From positions 1-64,000 of the forward strand of contig JAKSNW010000009.1 in NCBI GenBank assembly GCA_024405895.1: 64,000 bases of DNA, read 5' to 3'. Made by a program: the position numbers and the translations under genes. The notes below the pieces were generated by a model. It was not told the origin of the DNA. It searched no databases and saw nothing but the letters and a program-made list of their open reading frames with translations. Source of the stretch: Paludibacteraceae bacterium (lineage in GTDB: Bacteria > Bacteroidota > Bacteroidia > Bacteroidales > Paludibacteraceae). Every line of letters begins with the position of its first letter. Position 1 is the stretch's first letter. This document shows positions 16,735-26,000 of the stretch, one piece after another.

Positions 16735-17445
16735 TTATTTTCTCTCCAACGACCACCCATGTTCAGCATGGTAGATCATCTGATGAGTCATGCCACCATC
16801 AATACAGATATTCTCACCAGTAATGAAGCCAGCTTTGTCGGAACATAGGAAAAGCACCATGTTGGCAATATCCAACGGATTGCCTACACGTCCAACAGGC
16901 TGTTGTTCAGCATCTGGACCTTCATAGACAGTATAGTCGGTATCTATCCATCCCGGTGAGATGGAGTTGACACGTGCCTTACCAGCAAGACTTACTGCAA
17001 GCGCATGCGTCAATGCAGCAATTCCACCTTTGGCAGCAGTATAACTCTCGGTCTGAGGCATACTCATACGATCGCGAGAAGAGGATATATTGACCACAGA
17101 GGCACCCTTGGAGAAATAGGGAGCAAGTAGTTTTACAAGATAAAAAGGAGCAGTTACGCCAACACTCAAGGCATATTGGAACTCTTCGTAAGAGCATTCG
17201 TCAATGCCTTTCATCAGCGGAAGCGCATTGTTGACAACCACGTCCACATGTCCATAGAGAGAGACAACATGGTTTGCAAAGTGTTCCAGCACATTCTGTT
17301 TGCTAATATCGCCTACGTAATGGTCACCAGGTTGTATGTCAATGACACAGACTTTTGCCCCTTCGCGACGAAACTCATCGGCAATACACTTTCCTATGCC
17401 CTGAGCACCTCCGGTAATCACAACTACTTTATCCTGAAACTGCAT
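16735..17445 (-). CDS. Short-chain dehydrogenase/reductase (SDR)
   Basis: 236-aa classical SDR. It has the NAD(P)-binding TGGAQGIG at 11-18, an acidic residue after the second strand (VIDIQPGD) that favours NAD(H), the NNALPL equivalent of NNAG, a catalytic Ser in VVNISSS, and YTAAKGG for Tyr and Lys. SPGWIDTDY and the C-terminal GENICIDGG complete the fold. The substrate cannot be assigned. It is only 6 bp from the NifX-like gene upstream, so the two are probably co-translated from one message. Confidence 0.9.
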   Translation of the reverse strand: MQFQDKVVVITGGAQGIGKCIADEFRREGAKVCVIDIQPGDHYVGDISKQNVLEHFANHVVSLYGHVDVVVNNALPLMKGIDECSYEEFQYALSVGVTAPFYLVKLLAPYFSKGASVVNISSSRDRMSMPQTESYTAAKGGIAALTHALAVSLAGKARVNSISPGWIDTDYTVYEGPDAEQQPVGRVGNPLDIANMVLFLCSDKAGFITGENICIDGGMTHQMIYHAEHGWSLERK

Positions 17446-17451
17446 ATATCT

Positions 17452-17847
17452 TTATTTATTTAATTGAGGAAGTATGAAGACAGGTGTTTCTTCTTTAGAA
17501 CTGCAGTCGTGATGATTGCAAGACTCCTCGGAATCGACAATTTCACCACGGAGATAGTCTGCAACGACAGTTTCTATCTCGCCATGACATCCACGAATCA
17601 CACTGATTCCATGCTCATTAAGTTTATTATATGCTCCCATTCCCATATTACCGGCAAGCATGAGAGTTATGCCCATTTGCTGCATGACAGAAGCAATGTC
17701 AGACTTGCAGCCACATCCTTGCGGCGAGTCGAGATGCTTGGAACTGAGGATATTGTTGTCATCACCAATAGTGAAAACGGTGTAGTGGTCGCAGTGACCG
17801 AAATGGTCGTCTACCTTGTTATTGCGTGTAGGAACAGCAAGTTTCAT
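17452..17847 (-). CDS. NifX/NifB-family dinitrogenase cofactor-like protein
   Basis: 131 aa. Residues 1-105 match the dinitrogenase iron-molybdenum cofactor biosynthesis fold (AVPTRNNKVDDHFGHCDHY, then MLAGNMGMGAYNKLNEHGI). No nif genes are nearby; such proteins are common in anaerobes and are thought to handle iron-sulfur or metal clusters. Besides DHFGHC the protein has CGC at 45-47 and a C-terminal tail with CNHHDC at 110-115 that could bind metal; the tail is not part of the core fold. Confidence 0.85.
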   Translation of the reverse strand: MKLAVPTRNNKVDDHFGHCDHYTVFTIGDDNNILSSKHLDSPQGCGCKSDIASVMQQMGITLMLAGNMGMGAYNKLNEHGISVIRGCHGEIETVVADYLRGEIVDSEESCNHHDCSSKEETPVFILPQLNK

Positions 17848-17866
17848 ATCTGTAATAATTATCTAT

Positions 17867-18238
17867 TCAACGTACCAATTCTTTGCCGAAGGGGGCTAAT
17901 GAGAGGGTTGCCATCTTGAAATGTTGTTTACCCCAAGGAAAACCTACAACAGTGATACAGAGCAACAAACCGAAAAAGATATGCACCAGACAAGCCCATA
18001 GTCCACCGAAAATCAGCCAGATGAAGTTGAGAGGAATACGTATGCATCCAGAAGGACTTGAAGTTTTTCGCACCTCTGTACCAAATGGCCAAAGACACAG
18101 CATACCTATTTTGAATGTCTGCATAGCCACCGGCAAGCCAACAATAGTAATAGCCAATGCAACAGAGCCAGTGAAATAGCCAATGGCAGCCTCGAAGCCA
18201 CCAAGCAAGAGCCAAAGAATGTTACCGATGAATTTCAT
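17867..18238 (-). CDS. YccF domain membrane protein
   Basis: 123 aa with two copies of the YccF pattern: LWLLLGGFEAAIGYF then TIVGLPVAMQTFKI, and LIFGGLWACLVHIFFG then TVVGFPWGKQHFKM. Each copy has paired membrane helices. YccF is an inner-membrane family of unknown function. It is 19 bp upstream of the NifX-like gene and 16 bp downstream of the HAD gene. Confidence 0.88.
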   Translation of the reverse strand: MKFIGNILWLLLGGFEAAIGYFTGSVALAITIVGLPVAMQTFKIGMLCLWPFGTEVRKTSSPSGCIRIPLNFIWLIFGGLWACLVHIFFGLLLCITVVGFPWGKQHFKMATLSLAPFGKELVR

Positions 18239-18254
18239 GATTGATAATTGTCAG

Positions 18255-18851
18255 TTAGATATACTGTTTGAGTTCTTCTTCATATTGAGCAGCATTGCGG
18301 AACACAATGCCCGGCATGCCAAGGCGACGGCCACCTTCAATGTTCTCTTCACGATCGTCAGCAAAGAGACACTCTTCCGGCTTGAGTGAGAACTTCTCGA
18401 ACAGGCGTTGATAAATCTCCGGTTCTGGTTTGATGACTTTTTCTTCAGAAGAAATAACATAGCCATCGAGCAGTGAGAAGATTTCGTATTGCTCCATCGT
18501 GCGATAAACCATGCTGCACCAATTTGTCAATCCGTAGAGTTTGAAACCGCGCTCCTTCAAACGAATCAGCAATTCACGCATGCCTGGCACTTCACCCGTT
18601 ACGATAGAGTCGTAGTGAGTAAGGAAATGACGCATCTCTGAAGCAAAATCGGGATGACGTTCAATCAATTCGCCAATAATCTCAGCGAAAGGAATCTCCT
18701 CTTTGTCCACACGTTTCTGAACCTGCTCGTTATTAAGGATAGGTCCCAGGGCACGACGACGTTCCGGGTCGGGAATATATTGCTTGAAGAAGAGGTCGAA
18801 ATCGTAATCTACCAACACTCTTCCAAAATCAAGTATAAGGTTCTTAATCAT
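18255..18851 (-). CDS. HAD-IA family phosphatase
   Basis: 198 aa, YihX-like HAD hydrolase. Motif I is LILDFGRVLVDYD (nucleophile D8, with Gly at +2 as in many YihX relatives). Motif II is in YGLTNW, motif III is the Lys in EEKVIKPEPEIYQ, and motif IV is FADDREENI. The family usually dephosphorylates sugar phosphates or FMN; the substrate here is unknown. It lies 16 bp downstream of bcp in the same operon. Confidence 0.9.
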   Translation of the reverse strand: MIKNLILDFGRVLVDYDFDLFFKQYIPDPERRRALGPILNNEQVQKRVDKEEIPFAEIIGELIERHPDFASEMRHFLTHYDSIVTGEVPGMRELLIRLKERGFKLYGLTNWCSMVYRTMEQYEIFSLLDGYVISSEEKVIKPEPEIYQRLFEKFSLKPEECLFADDREENIEGGRRLGMPGIVFRNAAQYEEELKQYI

Positions 18852-18867
18852 TCAGTTTTACAAGTAA

Positions 18868-19329
18868 TTATTTATTGATATAATCGAGAATCTGCTCAGC
18901 GTGAATCTTGGTCTTGATTTCCTTTGGCGTGAAGATTTTCTCAATTATACCCTCTTCGTTTACAAGATAAGTAGTACGAAGTATGCCCATGGTTTTCTTG
19001 CCGTACATATTCTTCTCGCCCCAAGCACCAAGAGTTTGCAGAAGGGAGGTTTCAACATCAGCTATCAGCGGGAACTCCAATCCTTGCGCATCAGCAAATT
19101 TCTTCTGTGTAGTCTGTTTATCCTTGCTCACGCCAATGATTTCGTAGCCAGCGGAAGCCAATGCCTCTCTGTGCGCCTGCAACGAGCAAGCCTCAGCAGT
19201 GCAACCACTTGTATTAGCCCTTGGATAACTGTACAGCACGATTTTTCGTCCGCGATAGTCGCTGCTTTTTATTTCACGTCCATCTTGGTCTACGCCAAGA
19301 ACCTCAGGAATCTTATCGCCTACTTGCAT
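18868..19329 (-). CDS. bcp: Thiol peroxidase of the Bcp/PrxQ family
   Basis: 153-aa peroxiredoxin that reduces hydrogen peroxide and organic peroxides using thioredoxin. The active site is YPRANTSGCTAEAC, with peroxidatic C43 and resolving C48, the PrxQ arrangement. The C-terminal ILRTTYLVNEEGIIEKIF is typical. Length is normal. It is the third gene of the leftward operon starting at 20272. Confidence 0.95.
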   Translation of the reverse strand: MQVGDKIPEVLGVDQDGREIKSSDYRGRKIVLYSYPRANTSGCTAEACSLQAHREALASAGYEIIGVSKDKQTTQKKFADAQGLEFPLIADVETSLLQTLGAWGEKNMYGKKTMGILRTTYLVNEEGIIEKIFTPKEIKTKIHAEQILDYINK

Positions 19330-19357
19330 ATATGATAGTGTATGATTGTTTTCAAAA

Positions 19358-19765
19358 TTAAAAGAAGAAATAGAGTGCCGCCCACCTCATCGGTATGCCG
19401 TTGGCATGTCCAATAGTACGGTAGTTGGCATCTTTCACTGTGCCATCGTTCTGAACATGACCAATGGTACGATAATTGGCATCCTTCACTGTGCCGTCGT
19501 CTTGAATATGACCGATGGTACGATAGTTGGCATCCTTGACAGTGCCGTCGTTTTGCAGATGAGCAATAGTGCGATAGTTCGCATCTTTTACCGTTCCGTC
19601 ACTTTGAATATGACCTATCGTGCGGTAATTCTCATCTTTGATAGTGCCATCGCTTTCAATATGTCCCACTGTACGGTAGTTACTATCAGTCAGACGCTGC
19701 GCCACACATGGTGTAAACGCCAACATCATGAACAAGTACAGAAGGAAAAGTTTCGCTTTCATCAT
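19358..19765 (-). CDS. Secreted 17-aa repeat protein (5-fold beta-flower type)
   Basis: 135 aa. A signal peptide (KLFLLYLFMMLAFTPCVAQ) is followed by about six repeats of 17 residues of the form NYRTIGHIQSDGTVKDA and a short tail ending RWAALYFFF. The pattern fits the Bacteroidota proteins named 5-fold beta-flower protein; the function is unknown. The hydrophobic C-terminal end could cap the propeller-like fold or face the membrane. The 51-bp DNA repeat makes copy-number change by slippage possible. It is 3 bp downstream of the lipoprotein gene. Confidence 0.75.
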   Translation of the reverse strand: MMKAKLFLLYLFMMLAFTPCVAQRLTDSNYRTVGHIESDGTIKDENYRTIGHIQSDGTVKDANYRTIAHLQNDGTVKDANYRTIGHIQDDGTVKDANYRTIGHVQNDGTVKDANYRTIGHANGIPMRWAALYFFF

Positions 19766-19768
19766 CGT

Positions 19769-20272
19769 TTAATAAACCACGGAGTCATCTTCAACAATTT
19801 TACGCACATCTTCCGGGAAATCCTCGGTTGAGTGTTTGTCGTTGATACGCATAGCATTGATGACATAGAGTTTCACACAACGGTGTCCGATGTACTGAAA
19901 TGTTTCGTTAAGTGTTGGCCAGTTCTGTTCAAGCCATGTGCCAACTTCGTTCTGTTTCTCCGAAGAGAGTTCACCGAACTTATTCACATCGTAGCCGTGC
20001 ACATCCATAGCCACTTGGAAAAGTTGCGCCTTATAGATAATCATATAACCGGCACATTCCTGCGATAGGTCGCCGATAACCTTCAAAAGCGAATCCTCGA
20101 CAACGGTGGCTTCTGCACGTGGTTTATAGGTATCATAAATAGAATCCAACGAGAATTTGAAACGGTCGTTGAGTTCTGCCAAGGCTTTGTCGCCATCCGC
20201 TTTCTTGCCGCATGAAGTAAGCGCCACAACAGCAAGCAGACAAAGCAATACGATGTGTTTGATTTGTTTCAT
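19769..20272 (-). CDS. Small lipoprotein, function unknown
   Basis: About 167 aa. From the ATG at 20272, KQIKHIVLLCLLAVVALTSC gives a lipoprotein signal with lipobox Cys; the frame extends to 20323 but those residues precede the signal and cross the terminator-promoter region. The mature part is helical and acidic, with the motif DRFKFSLDSIYDTY. I recognise no domain. It is the first gene of an operon that continues through the beta-flower, bcp, HAD, YccF, NifX-like, SDR and winged-helix genes. Confidence 0.7.
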   Translation of the reverse strand: MKQIKHIVLLCLLAVVALTSCGKKADGDKALAELNDRFKFSLDSIYDTYKPRAEATVVEDSLLKVIGDLSQECAGYMIIYKAQLFQVAMDVHGYDVNKFGELSSEKQNEVGTWLEQNWPTLNETFQYIGHRCVKLYVINAMRINDKHSTEDFPEDVRKIVEDDSVVY

Positions 20273-20298
20273 TGAAATCTTTCTATATAATATGGTAG

Positions 20299-20336
20299 AA
20301 AAAGCCTTCGCCAGGCTGTTCACCGGGCAAAGGCTT
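20299..20336 (-). terminator. Terminator after the 20363 lipoprotein gene
   Basis: Arms AAGCCTTCGCC and GGGCAAAGGCTT pair with one mismatch. On the minus strand the hairpin runs into TTTTTC. It separates the gene at 20363-20980 from the operon beginning at 20272. Confidence 0.75.
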
Positions 20337-20362
20337 ATATTTGTTGAAAGGGAAGCTACAGA

Positions 20363-20980
20363 TTAATGTTTGCGACCAGCTTTGATTGGGGTGTTAGGAG
20401 TTTTCTCGTAAGCCCAACCGTAAACGGTAGCAGTTACTTCGCCAGCGTTGTTAACAGCTACAGTCATTTTAATCCAACCATAGTGGGTACCGTCAGCTCT
20501 CTGTTCGCAGATGCCGACATAGCTTGTCATACCATTCCATGCGGTATATTGACCATAGGCAGAGTTTTCATAGAGTGTGCAGAAAGCAGCATCAGCCTGT
20601 GAACCGTATGTCCAGTGACCAGTAGCGTCGATGAGTTCGCCTTCGTTAACTACAACGATGTTATCGTGATAGTCGTCTGCGAGAGTAAGAATGCCGATGC
20701 CGTCTTCGAAGATAGCAATCATGGTCTCTTCGTCTGGGCTGTAGTTCTGAATCATGTATTCGCCTTCGCCGAAGATGCTGAGTGATTTCTCACCCATGGC
20801 GTTAACTACGATAGGGGTGCTCTCGTGGTCAACATATTCGATGGTAGCATCACCAGTTTGGGTTGAGTCATTGCCCTCCTCACCTGGTTTTGGTTCGTTT
20901 GGTTCGTTGCCACAAGCAGTGAAGCTGATGGTCATGACGAAGGCTACAAGAGCCATCATGTAGAATGCAATTTTTTTCAT
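20363..20980 (-). CDS. Secreted lipoprotein, function unknown
   Basis: 205 aa. A lipoprotein signal (KKIAFYMMALVAFVMTISF then TACGN) is followed by a Pro/Glu/Asp-rich linker and a beta-rich domain with GEYMIQNYSPDEETMIAIF and two short repeats ending in a tail RKH. No family is recognised. It lies 35 bp downstream of clpX but is unlikely to be functionally related. Confidence 0.7.
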   Translation of the reverse strand: MKKIAFYMMALVAFVMTISFTACGNEPNEPKPGEEGNDSTQTGDATIEYVDHESTPIVVNAMGEKSLSIFGEGEYMIQNYSPDEETMIAIFEDGIGILTLADDYHDNIVVVNEGELIDATGHWTYGSQADAAFCTLYENSAYGQYTAWNGMTSYVGICEQRADGTHYGWIKMTVAVNNAGEVTATVYGWAYEKTPNTPIKAGRKH

Positions 20981-21015
20981 TGTGTGTTTTGTGTTTTATG
21001 TGTTTGTAATATTAT

Positions 21016-22236
21016 TTATTCTATTGTCTTCATGCTTGCCCTGTCAATTTTCTCCTTGGCATAATCAAGTGTGATATGCAACTCGGAGGTATCGTCCGAT
21101 GGGGTAAGGAACATGGCATCAGTCATCACTGTTTCCACGATGGCACGGAGACCACGTGCACCCAAGCGATATTCCACAGCCTTGTCTACGATATAGTCAA
21201 GCACCTCGTTGGAGAACGAAAGTTTGACATTGTCCATCTTAAAGAGTTTAATATACTGCTTGGTGATGGCATTCTTCGGTTTAGTAAGGATATTGCGGAG
21301 TGCCTCTTTGTCCAGTGGATCAAGATAGGTAACCATTGGGAGACGACCGATAATCTCAGGAATCAAACCAAAACTGTTGAGGTCTTGTGGAGAGATGTAC
21401 TGTAAGAGATGCTGTCGATCAATTTTGGCATGATTATTGGACGATACATAGCCAACAACATGCGTATTCAGACGTTGGGCAATACGTTTCTCGATGCCAT
21501 CAAATGCGCCACCGCAGATAAAGAGGATATTCTGTGTATCCACGGCTATCATCTTCTGTTCCGGATGCTTACGTCCGCCTTGTGGTGGAACATTGACCAT
21601 GGAGCCCTCCAGCAGTTTCAACAAACCCTGTTGAACACCCTCGCCGCTTACGTCGCGGGTAATGCTTGGGTTGTCACCCTTTCGGGCAATCTTGTCAATC
21701 TCATCAATGAAGACAATACCACGTTGGGCAGCCTCAACATTATAGTCAGCACTCTGGAGCAAACGGGTCAGAATGCTTTCAATATCTTCGCCTACATAAC
21801 CAGCCTGAGTCAATACAGTAGCATCAACGATGGCAAACGGTACGTTAAGTTTTTTGGCAATAGTCTTTGCCAAGAGAGTCTTACCTGTGCCGGTTGCACC
21901 TACGAGAAGGATATTGGATTTCTCGATTTCTACCTCATCGTCCATAGGTTGCGAAATACGTTTGTAGTGGTTGTAAACAGCCACAGACAAAGTCTTTTTC
22001 GCCTCATCCTGTCCGATAACATATTGGTCCAGAAAAGCCTTTATCTCCTTAGGTTTTGGAACATCGTTCTGCTGTGGTTTGTAGGTTTTCTTCTTGTTTA
22101 GTTCAGTAACGAGCACATCGTGTGCCATATTGACACACTCGTTACATATATTACCTTGTAAACCTGTGAGCATGATGAGTCCATCGGACTCACCGCGTCC
22201 ACAGAAACTACAGCGGCGTTCTTGTTTTTTAGCCAT
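21016..22236 (-). CDS. clpX: ATP-dependent Clp protease ATP-binding subunit ClpX
   Basis: 406-aa AAA+ unfoldase that feeds substrates to ClpP. It has an N-terminal zinc-binding domain ([10 protein letters not shown] then ICNECV), Walker A GATGTGKT, pore loop AGYVGED, Walker B IVFIDEID, the GGRKHPEQ loop that touches substrate, and the sensor block [12 protein letters not shown]. Length and order are standard. The start is 2 bp after clpP, so the two are co-transcribed. Confidence 0.98.
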   Translation of the reverse strand: MAKKQERRCSFCGRGESDGLIMLTGLQGNICNECVNMAHDVLVTELNKKKTYKPQQNDVPKPKEIKAFLDQYVIGQDEAKKTLSVAVYNHYKRISQPMDDEVEIEKSNILLVGATGTGKTLLAKTIAKKLNVPFAIVDATVLTQAGYVGEDIESILTRLLQSADYNVEAAQRGIVFIDEIDKIARKGDNPSITRDVSGEGVQQGLLKLLEGSMVNVPPQGGRKHPEQKMIAVDTQNILFICGGAFDGIEKRIAQRLNTHVVGYVSSNNHAKIDRQHLLQYISPQDLNSFGLIPEIIGRLPMVTYLDPLDKEALRNILTKPKNAITKQYIKLFKMDNVKLSFSNEVLDYIVDKAVEYRLGARGLRAIVETVMTDAMFLTPSDDTSELHITLDYAKEKIDRASMKTIE

Positions 22237-22238
22237 TA

Positions 22239-22970
22239 TTAATCGTTACGTTTTGTAAGTACCTCATCAATCATACCATAATCTTTAGCCTCCTGAGCTG
22301 TCATCCAATAGTCACGATCGGAGTCAGCAGTGATGCGCTCAATGGTATTGCCAGAGTGACGGGCAATGATTTCGTAGAGTTCTGATTTGAGTTTTTGAAT
22401 CTCACGTACGGTGATTTCCATGTCGGAAGCTTGTCCCTGCATACCGCCCATAGGTTGGTGAATCATCACGCGTGAGTGTGGCAATGCTACACGCATGCCT
22501 TTCTCGCCTGATACGAGAAGAACAGCTGCCATGCTGGCTGCCATACCTGTGCAGATGGTACCTACCTTTGAGCCGAGATACTGCATGGTGTCATAGATAC
22601 CAAGACCTGCATAGACAGAGCCGCCAGGGCTATTGAGATAGATGGTGATATCCTTGCCAGGCTCGTTGGTGTCCAAGAAAAGCAATTGAGCTTGGATAAC
22701 ATTGGCTACATAAGAGTCAATTTCTGAACCAAGGAAGATGATACGGTCCATCATGAGACGTGAGAACACGTCCATTTGTGTAACATTGAGTTGACGTTCC
22801 TCAAGGATGGAAGGTGAGATATAGCCTTCCATACGGAAATCGCCTGGTGTAACACTGCTACGCAAGCCTGAGAGGCCGCGGTTGGTTGCACCAACATATT
22901 GGTCTAACGCAAGGCCATTCAAGCCTAAATGCTTGGTGGCAAAGTTTCTGAATTCGTTTTTCTGATTCAT
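22239..22970 (-). CDS. clpP: ATP-dependent Clp protease proteolytic subunit ClpP
   Basis: 243-aa serine protease that forms the ClpP tetradecamer. Catalytic Ser is S146 in GMAASMAAV and His is H171 in [10 protein letters not shown]; the Asp lies in DSDRDYWM. An extension of roughly 40 residues precedes the canonical start of the fold, as is usual in Bacteroidales. The gene precedes clpX by 2 bp. Trigger factor, often the upstream neighbour, is not here; sprA takes that place. Confidence 0.98.
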   Translation of the reverse strand: MNQKNEFRNFATKHLGLNGLALDQYVGATNRGLSGLRSSVTPGDFRMEGYISPSILEERQLNVTQMDVFSRLMMDRIIFLGSEIDSYVANVIQAQLLFLDTNEPGKDITIYLNSPGGSVYAGLGIYDTMQYLGSKVGTICTGMAASMAAVLLVSGEKGMRVALPHSRVMIHQPMGGMQGQASDMEITVREIQKLKSELYEIIARHSGNTIERITADSDRDYWMTAQEAKDYGMIDEVLTKRND

Positions 22971-23054
22971 GTTGTAATTAGAGATTTTATTATTTGTTAG
23001 TAGAGAAATATTCGGGCACCAAAATACTAATTCTTTCCGACATACACAAATATT

Positions 23055-26000
23055 TTATCTTGTAAGCATCAATTTTATGCTCAAGCCAACGTTGGAATCG
23101 GACATTGGGTATGATGTGGTGATCAATGGCGCGTTCGACTGGTAATCGTAGAAGAAACGGAAGTTGAGACGCGAACTGAACACATAATCGGCTGTAAACT
23201 TGATAGTCATTGTGCGACTGCCAGCAGTTGCTTGAGGTACATCGTCGGAGTCGAGTTTACTGATGAGTGTTGCGATGTTCTTATAACCGACGTCAAGGCG
23301 AAGTGTGAGATCATTCTTCACTTTTTTCACACGATTCGATTTGGTTTTTAACATGACGTCGAAGTCTTTTAATACATATCCCATGCCAAATACATATTCT
23401 TGCGACGTAGCCTCTACAACTTGTGTGCTGGTGAGGTTGAGAGAAATGGTACGTTGTTGCTTATATTCAGCCTTAAAGGTAAAACTGTTCTTCAATGCAA
23501 AATCCACACTGATGAGCGGCATGAACGATTCGTTGAGCACTACGGTGGAAATATCGTATGCACTGGAAGGGATAGGATTGCCATTTGTTACAGAGCGAAC
23601 GAAACCGAAGCCGTCTTCATTCTCCACATAGTTGGCATAGGAACTATACGAACCAATATTATATGTACAGGTGTACTGATGATTCAGGACGATGGAACGG
23701 AAATGTTTTGCCACAGCAGGAATCTTCGAGAGACCGTCATACGAGATTTTCCAGTTAGGGAGCAGGCTCCACAGTTTAGGAATGATATTGGTGCTCGTAC
23801 GGCTGACATCGCGTCCGGAATAGGCAGCAAAGAAGGCTGGTATCAACACATCAGGAGAGTTGATGTTGACACCACCATTGGCCTTGTCGAAGGTTTGACC
23901 CGCAAGTTCGTTTTCCGCCATAAAGCCTGTGGTAGGATAGCGTGTTCCAGCGTAGCGTTGTTCCAATCTGTCAGCCACAAACTGACGGTTCTGCTCAAAG
24001 AGTTGGAAGGCACGTGAGTCATAACGGTCAACCTTGCCTCGACGCCAGAATGCCGTAGCAATAGCCACATGTGTCATCTGGAATGTACCGGTGAACTGTG
24101 TCGGCATACCGGAGAACATATATTGTATACTGCTCGACTTCGTTCCCATGTATTTAGCGGTAAGGTCAATCTTGAAGCCTGGGAATGGTTCGAGGTTGAG
24201 TTTGATGTCGAGGTCTTGCGAGTGGGTATTCAATGCAGGATTGATGATGGAGTCGTTCATGAACAGCCATCCGTTATCAATGGCTTTCTCAATGAACGGA
24301 ACACCTGGCATACCGAATGCAAAGGCAAGACCAGGCGAAAGCACACTGTTGCCCATTGCCTTCTGACCCATGAATCCAATGCTGCTTTGGAATCCAGGCA
24401 CAGTCAAAGAACTGCTCTCTTTGTAGGAGATAGAACCACGGCGTACCATCATGAGGAAACGCATGAGATAGTCGGTAGCATGTTGACTTGGTGTAGGATC
24501 GTTCGGGTTGCGTGTTTCAATATTGACAGTGATGCTGTCGAGGTCTTTGCGCGATTTTATCCTGATGTTATTGTTATCAATCTCACGATACGGAAGCTTT
24601 ACGGTATTGCCGTTCTTGTCGACGAAACTGATTGTAAAGGTTGTACTGTTGAGGTTGTGCTTGATGTCCTGCGATTTTGCTCCGTCGAAAACGATAGTCT
24701 TTGAGAAGCTACGTGGAGTAAAGCGTGTATTTGCGTTATTGCGCTTCAACACCTTTGCCGTATTGTTCGAGCTGGTACGTTGACCTACTGCCTTAAGATA
24801 TTTCGATTTGTTATAGAGTTTCTCAAAGTTGAGGTTGCCGTCAGCCTGCCAGCTGGAGATATTGCCGATGATATTGCCCACATTGACCTGACTGCCAGAG
24901 ATAGCACCATAGTCCCATGAGTAGGCACTATTATATTGTGCATTGGCAGTAACCCAATCCAGGAACGGTATCTTGCTCAACGGGATATTCCAGGTTACGT
25001 TGAAGGTCTGTTCATAAGCCAACGGCAAACCGCCATGACGCATACTTTGCATGATGGTGTCACGCCAGTTCTCATATTCTGTCGGGAAGAGTTTCTTGTT
25101 GACTGGCGAGGTGAGCGATTCTTCAAATCGGCTGTCCGTACCGGTGCGGAGTGTGAACTTGAGGTTCTTGGTGAGGTCGTAACGCAACTCGAAATCACGT
25201 CCCCATGTAAACGATTTACTTGCCGTAAGCAACGGGTTCTTGGCATCGGTTTTATCAATATTCATTGAGCCCTCAAGGTCACGCATCTGTGTCTCGTTGT
25301 AGAGACGGTCAATATTGACGGAGAATGCCAACTGATTTGGCATGTAGTTAATGCCGAAGTCTTTAATCAGTCGCAAGTGCGGACTCTTCAGTTTATCGCT
25401 TTTCTTGAATGGTTCCCAAGCCGTTGGCGATGTTGAGAAGTTATAGTTGAATGCACCATGGTGGGCAATCTTCATATCACGTTCCACTTGTGGGTCAAGG
25501 TCGCTCGATTCAGTATAGGAATAACTTGCGGTGAAGTTTGCAGGGTCGTAAAGATGTGGACGCTCACCACGACGGTCTACTCTCACGTTGGTGAGGTTGA
25601 CACTACGGCTGACTCTCTTTTCAGTAGCAATGGCTTTCAGAGAATCTCGCTGATCCTGTGTATCGAGGTTACGGATGGCTTCGTTCAGGAGCACGTCCTT
25701 ATCGGTTGGATTGTATTGTGGTTTCTCCGTCTCCACGGAATATGACACGTAAAGAGGAATGCTGACCTTGGCTTTCTCTGGGAAGAAACGACCTACTTCA
25801 ACCTGTGTTGACACATTGATTTGTCCATAGTCTTCCAGTCGGCGATCTGTCAACGATTGTTCAATGCCACCGAATCCGGCAGTCTCATAGCGACCCGATA
25901 CGTTCAATGTGGCAATATCGGAGAGAGCCAACGAAGCATTGCCGATAGCACCCCAACCGCCATTCTCGTTATAGTCGGTCATACGCATCTCATTCACCCA

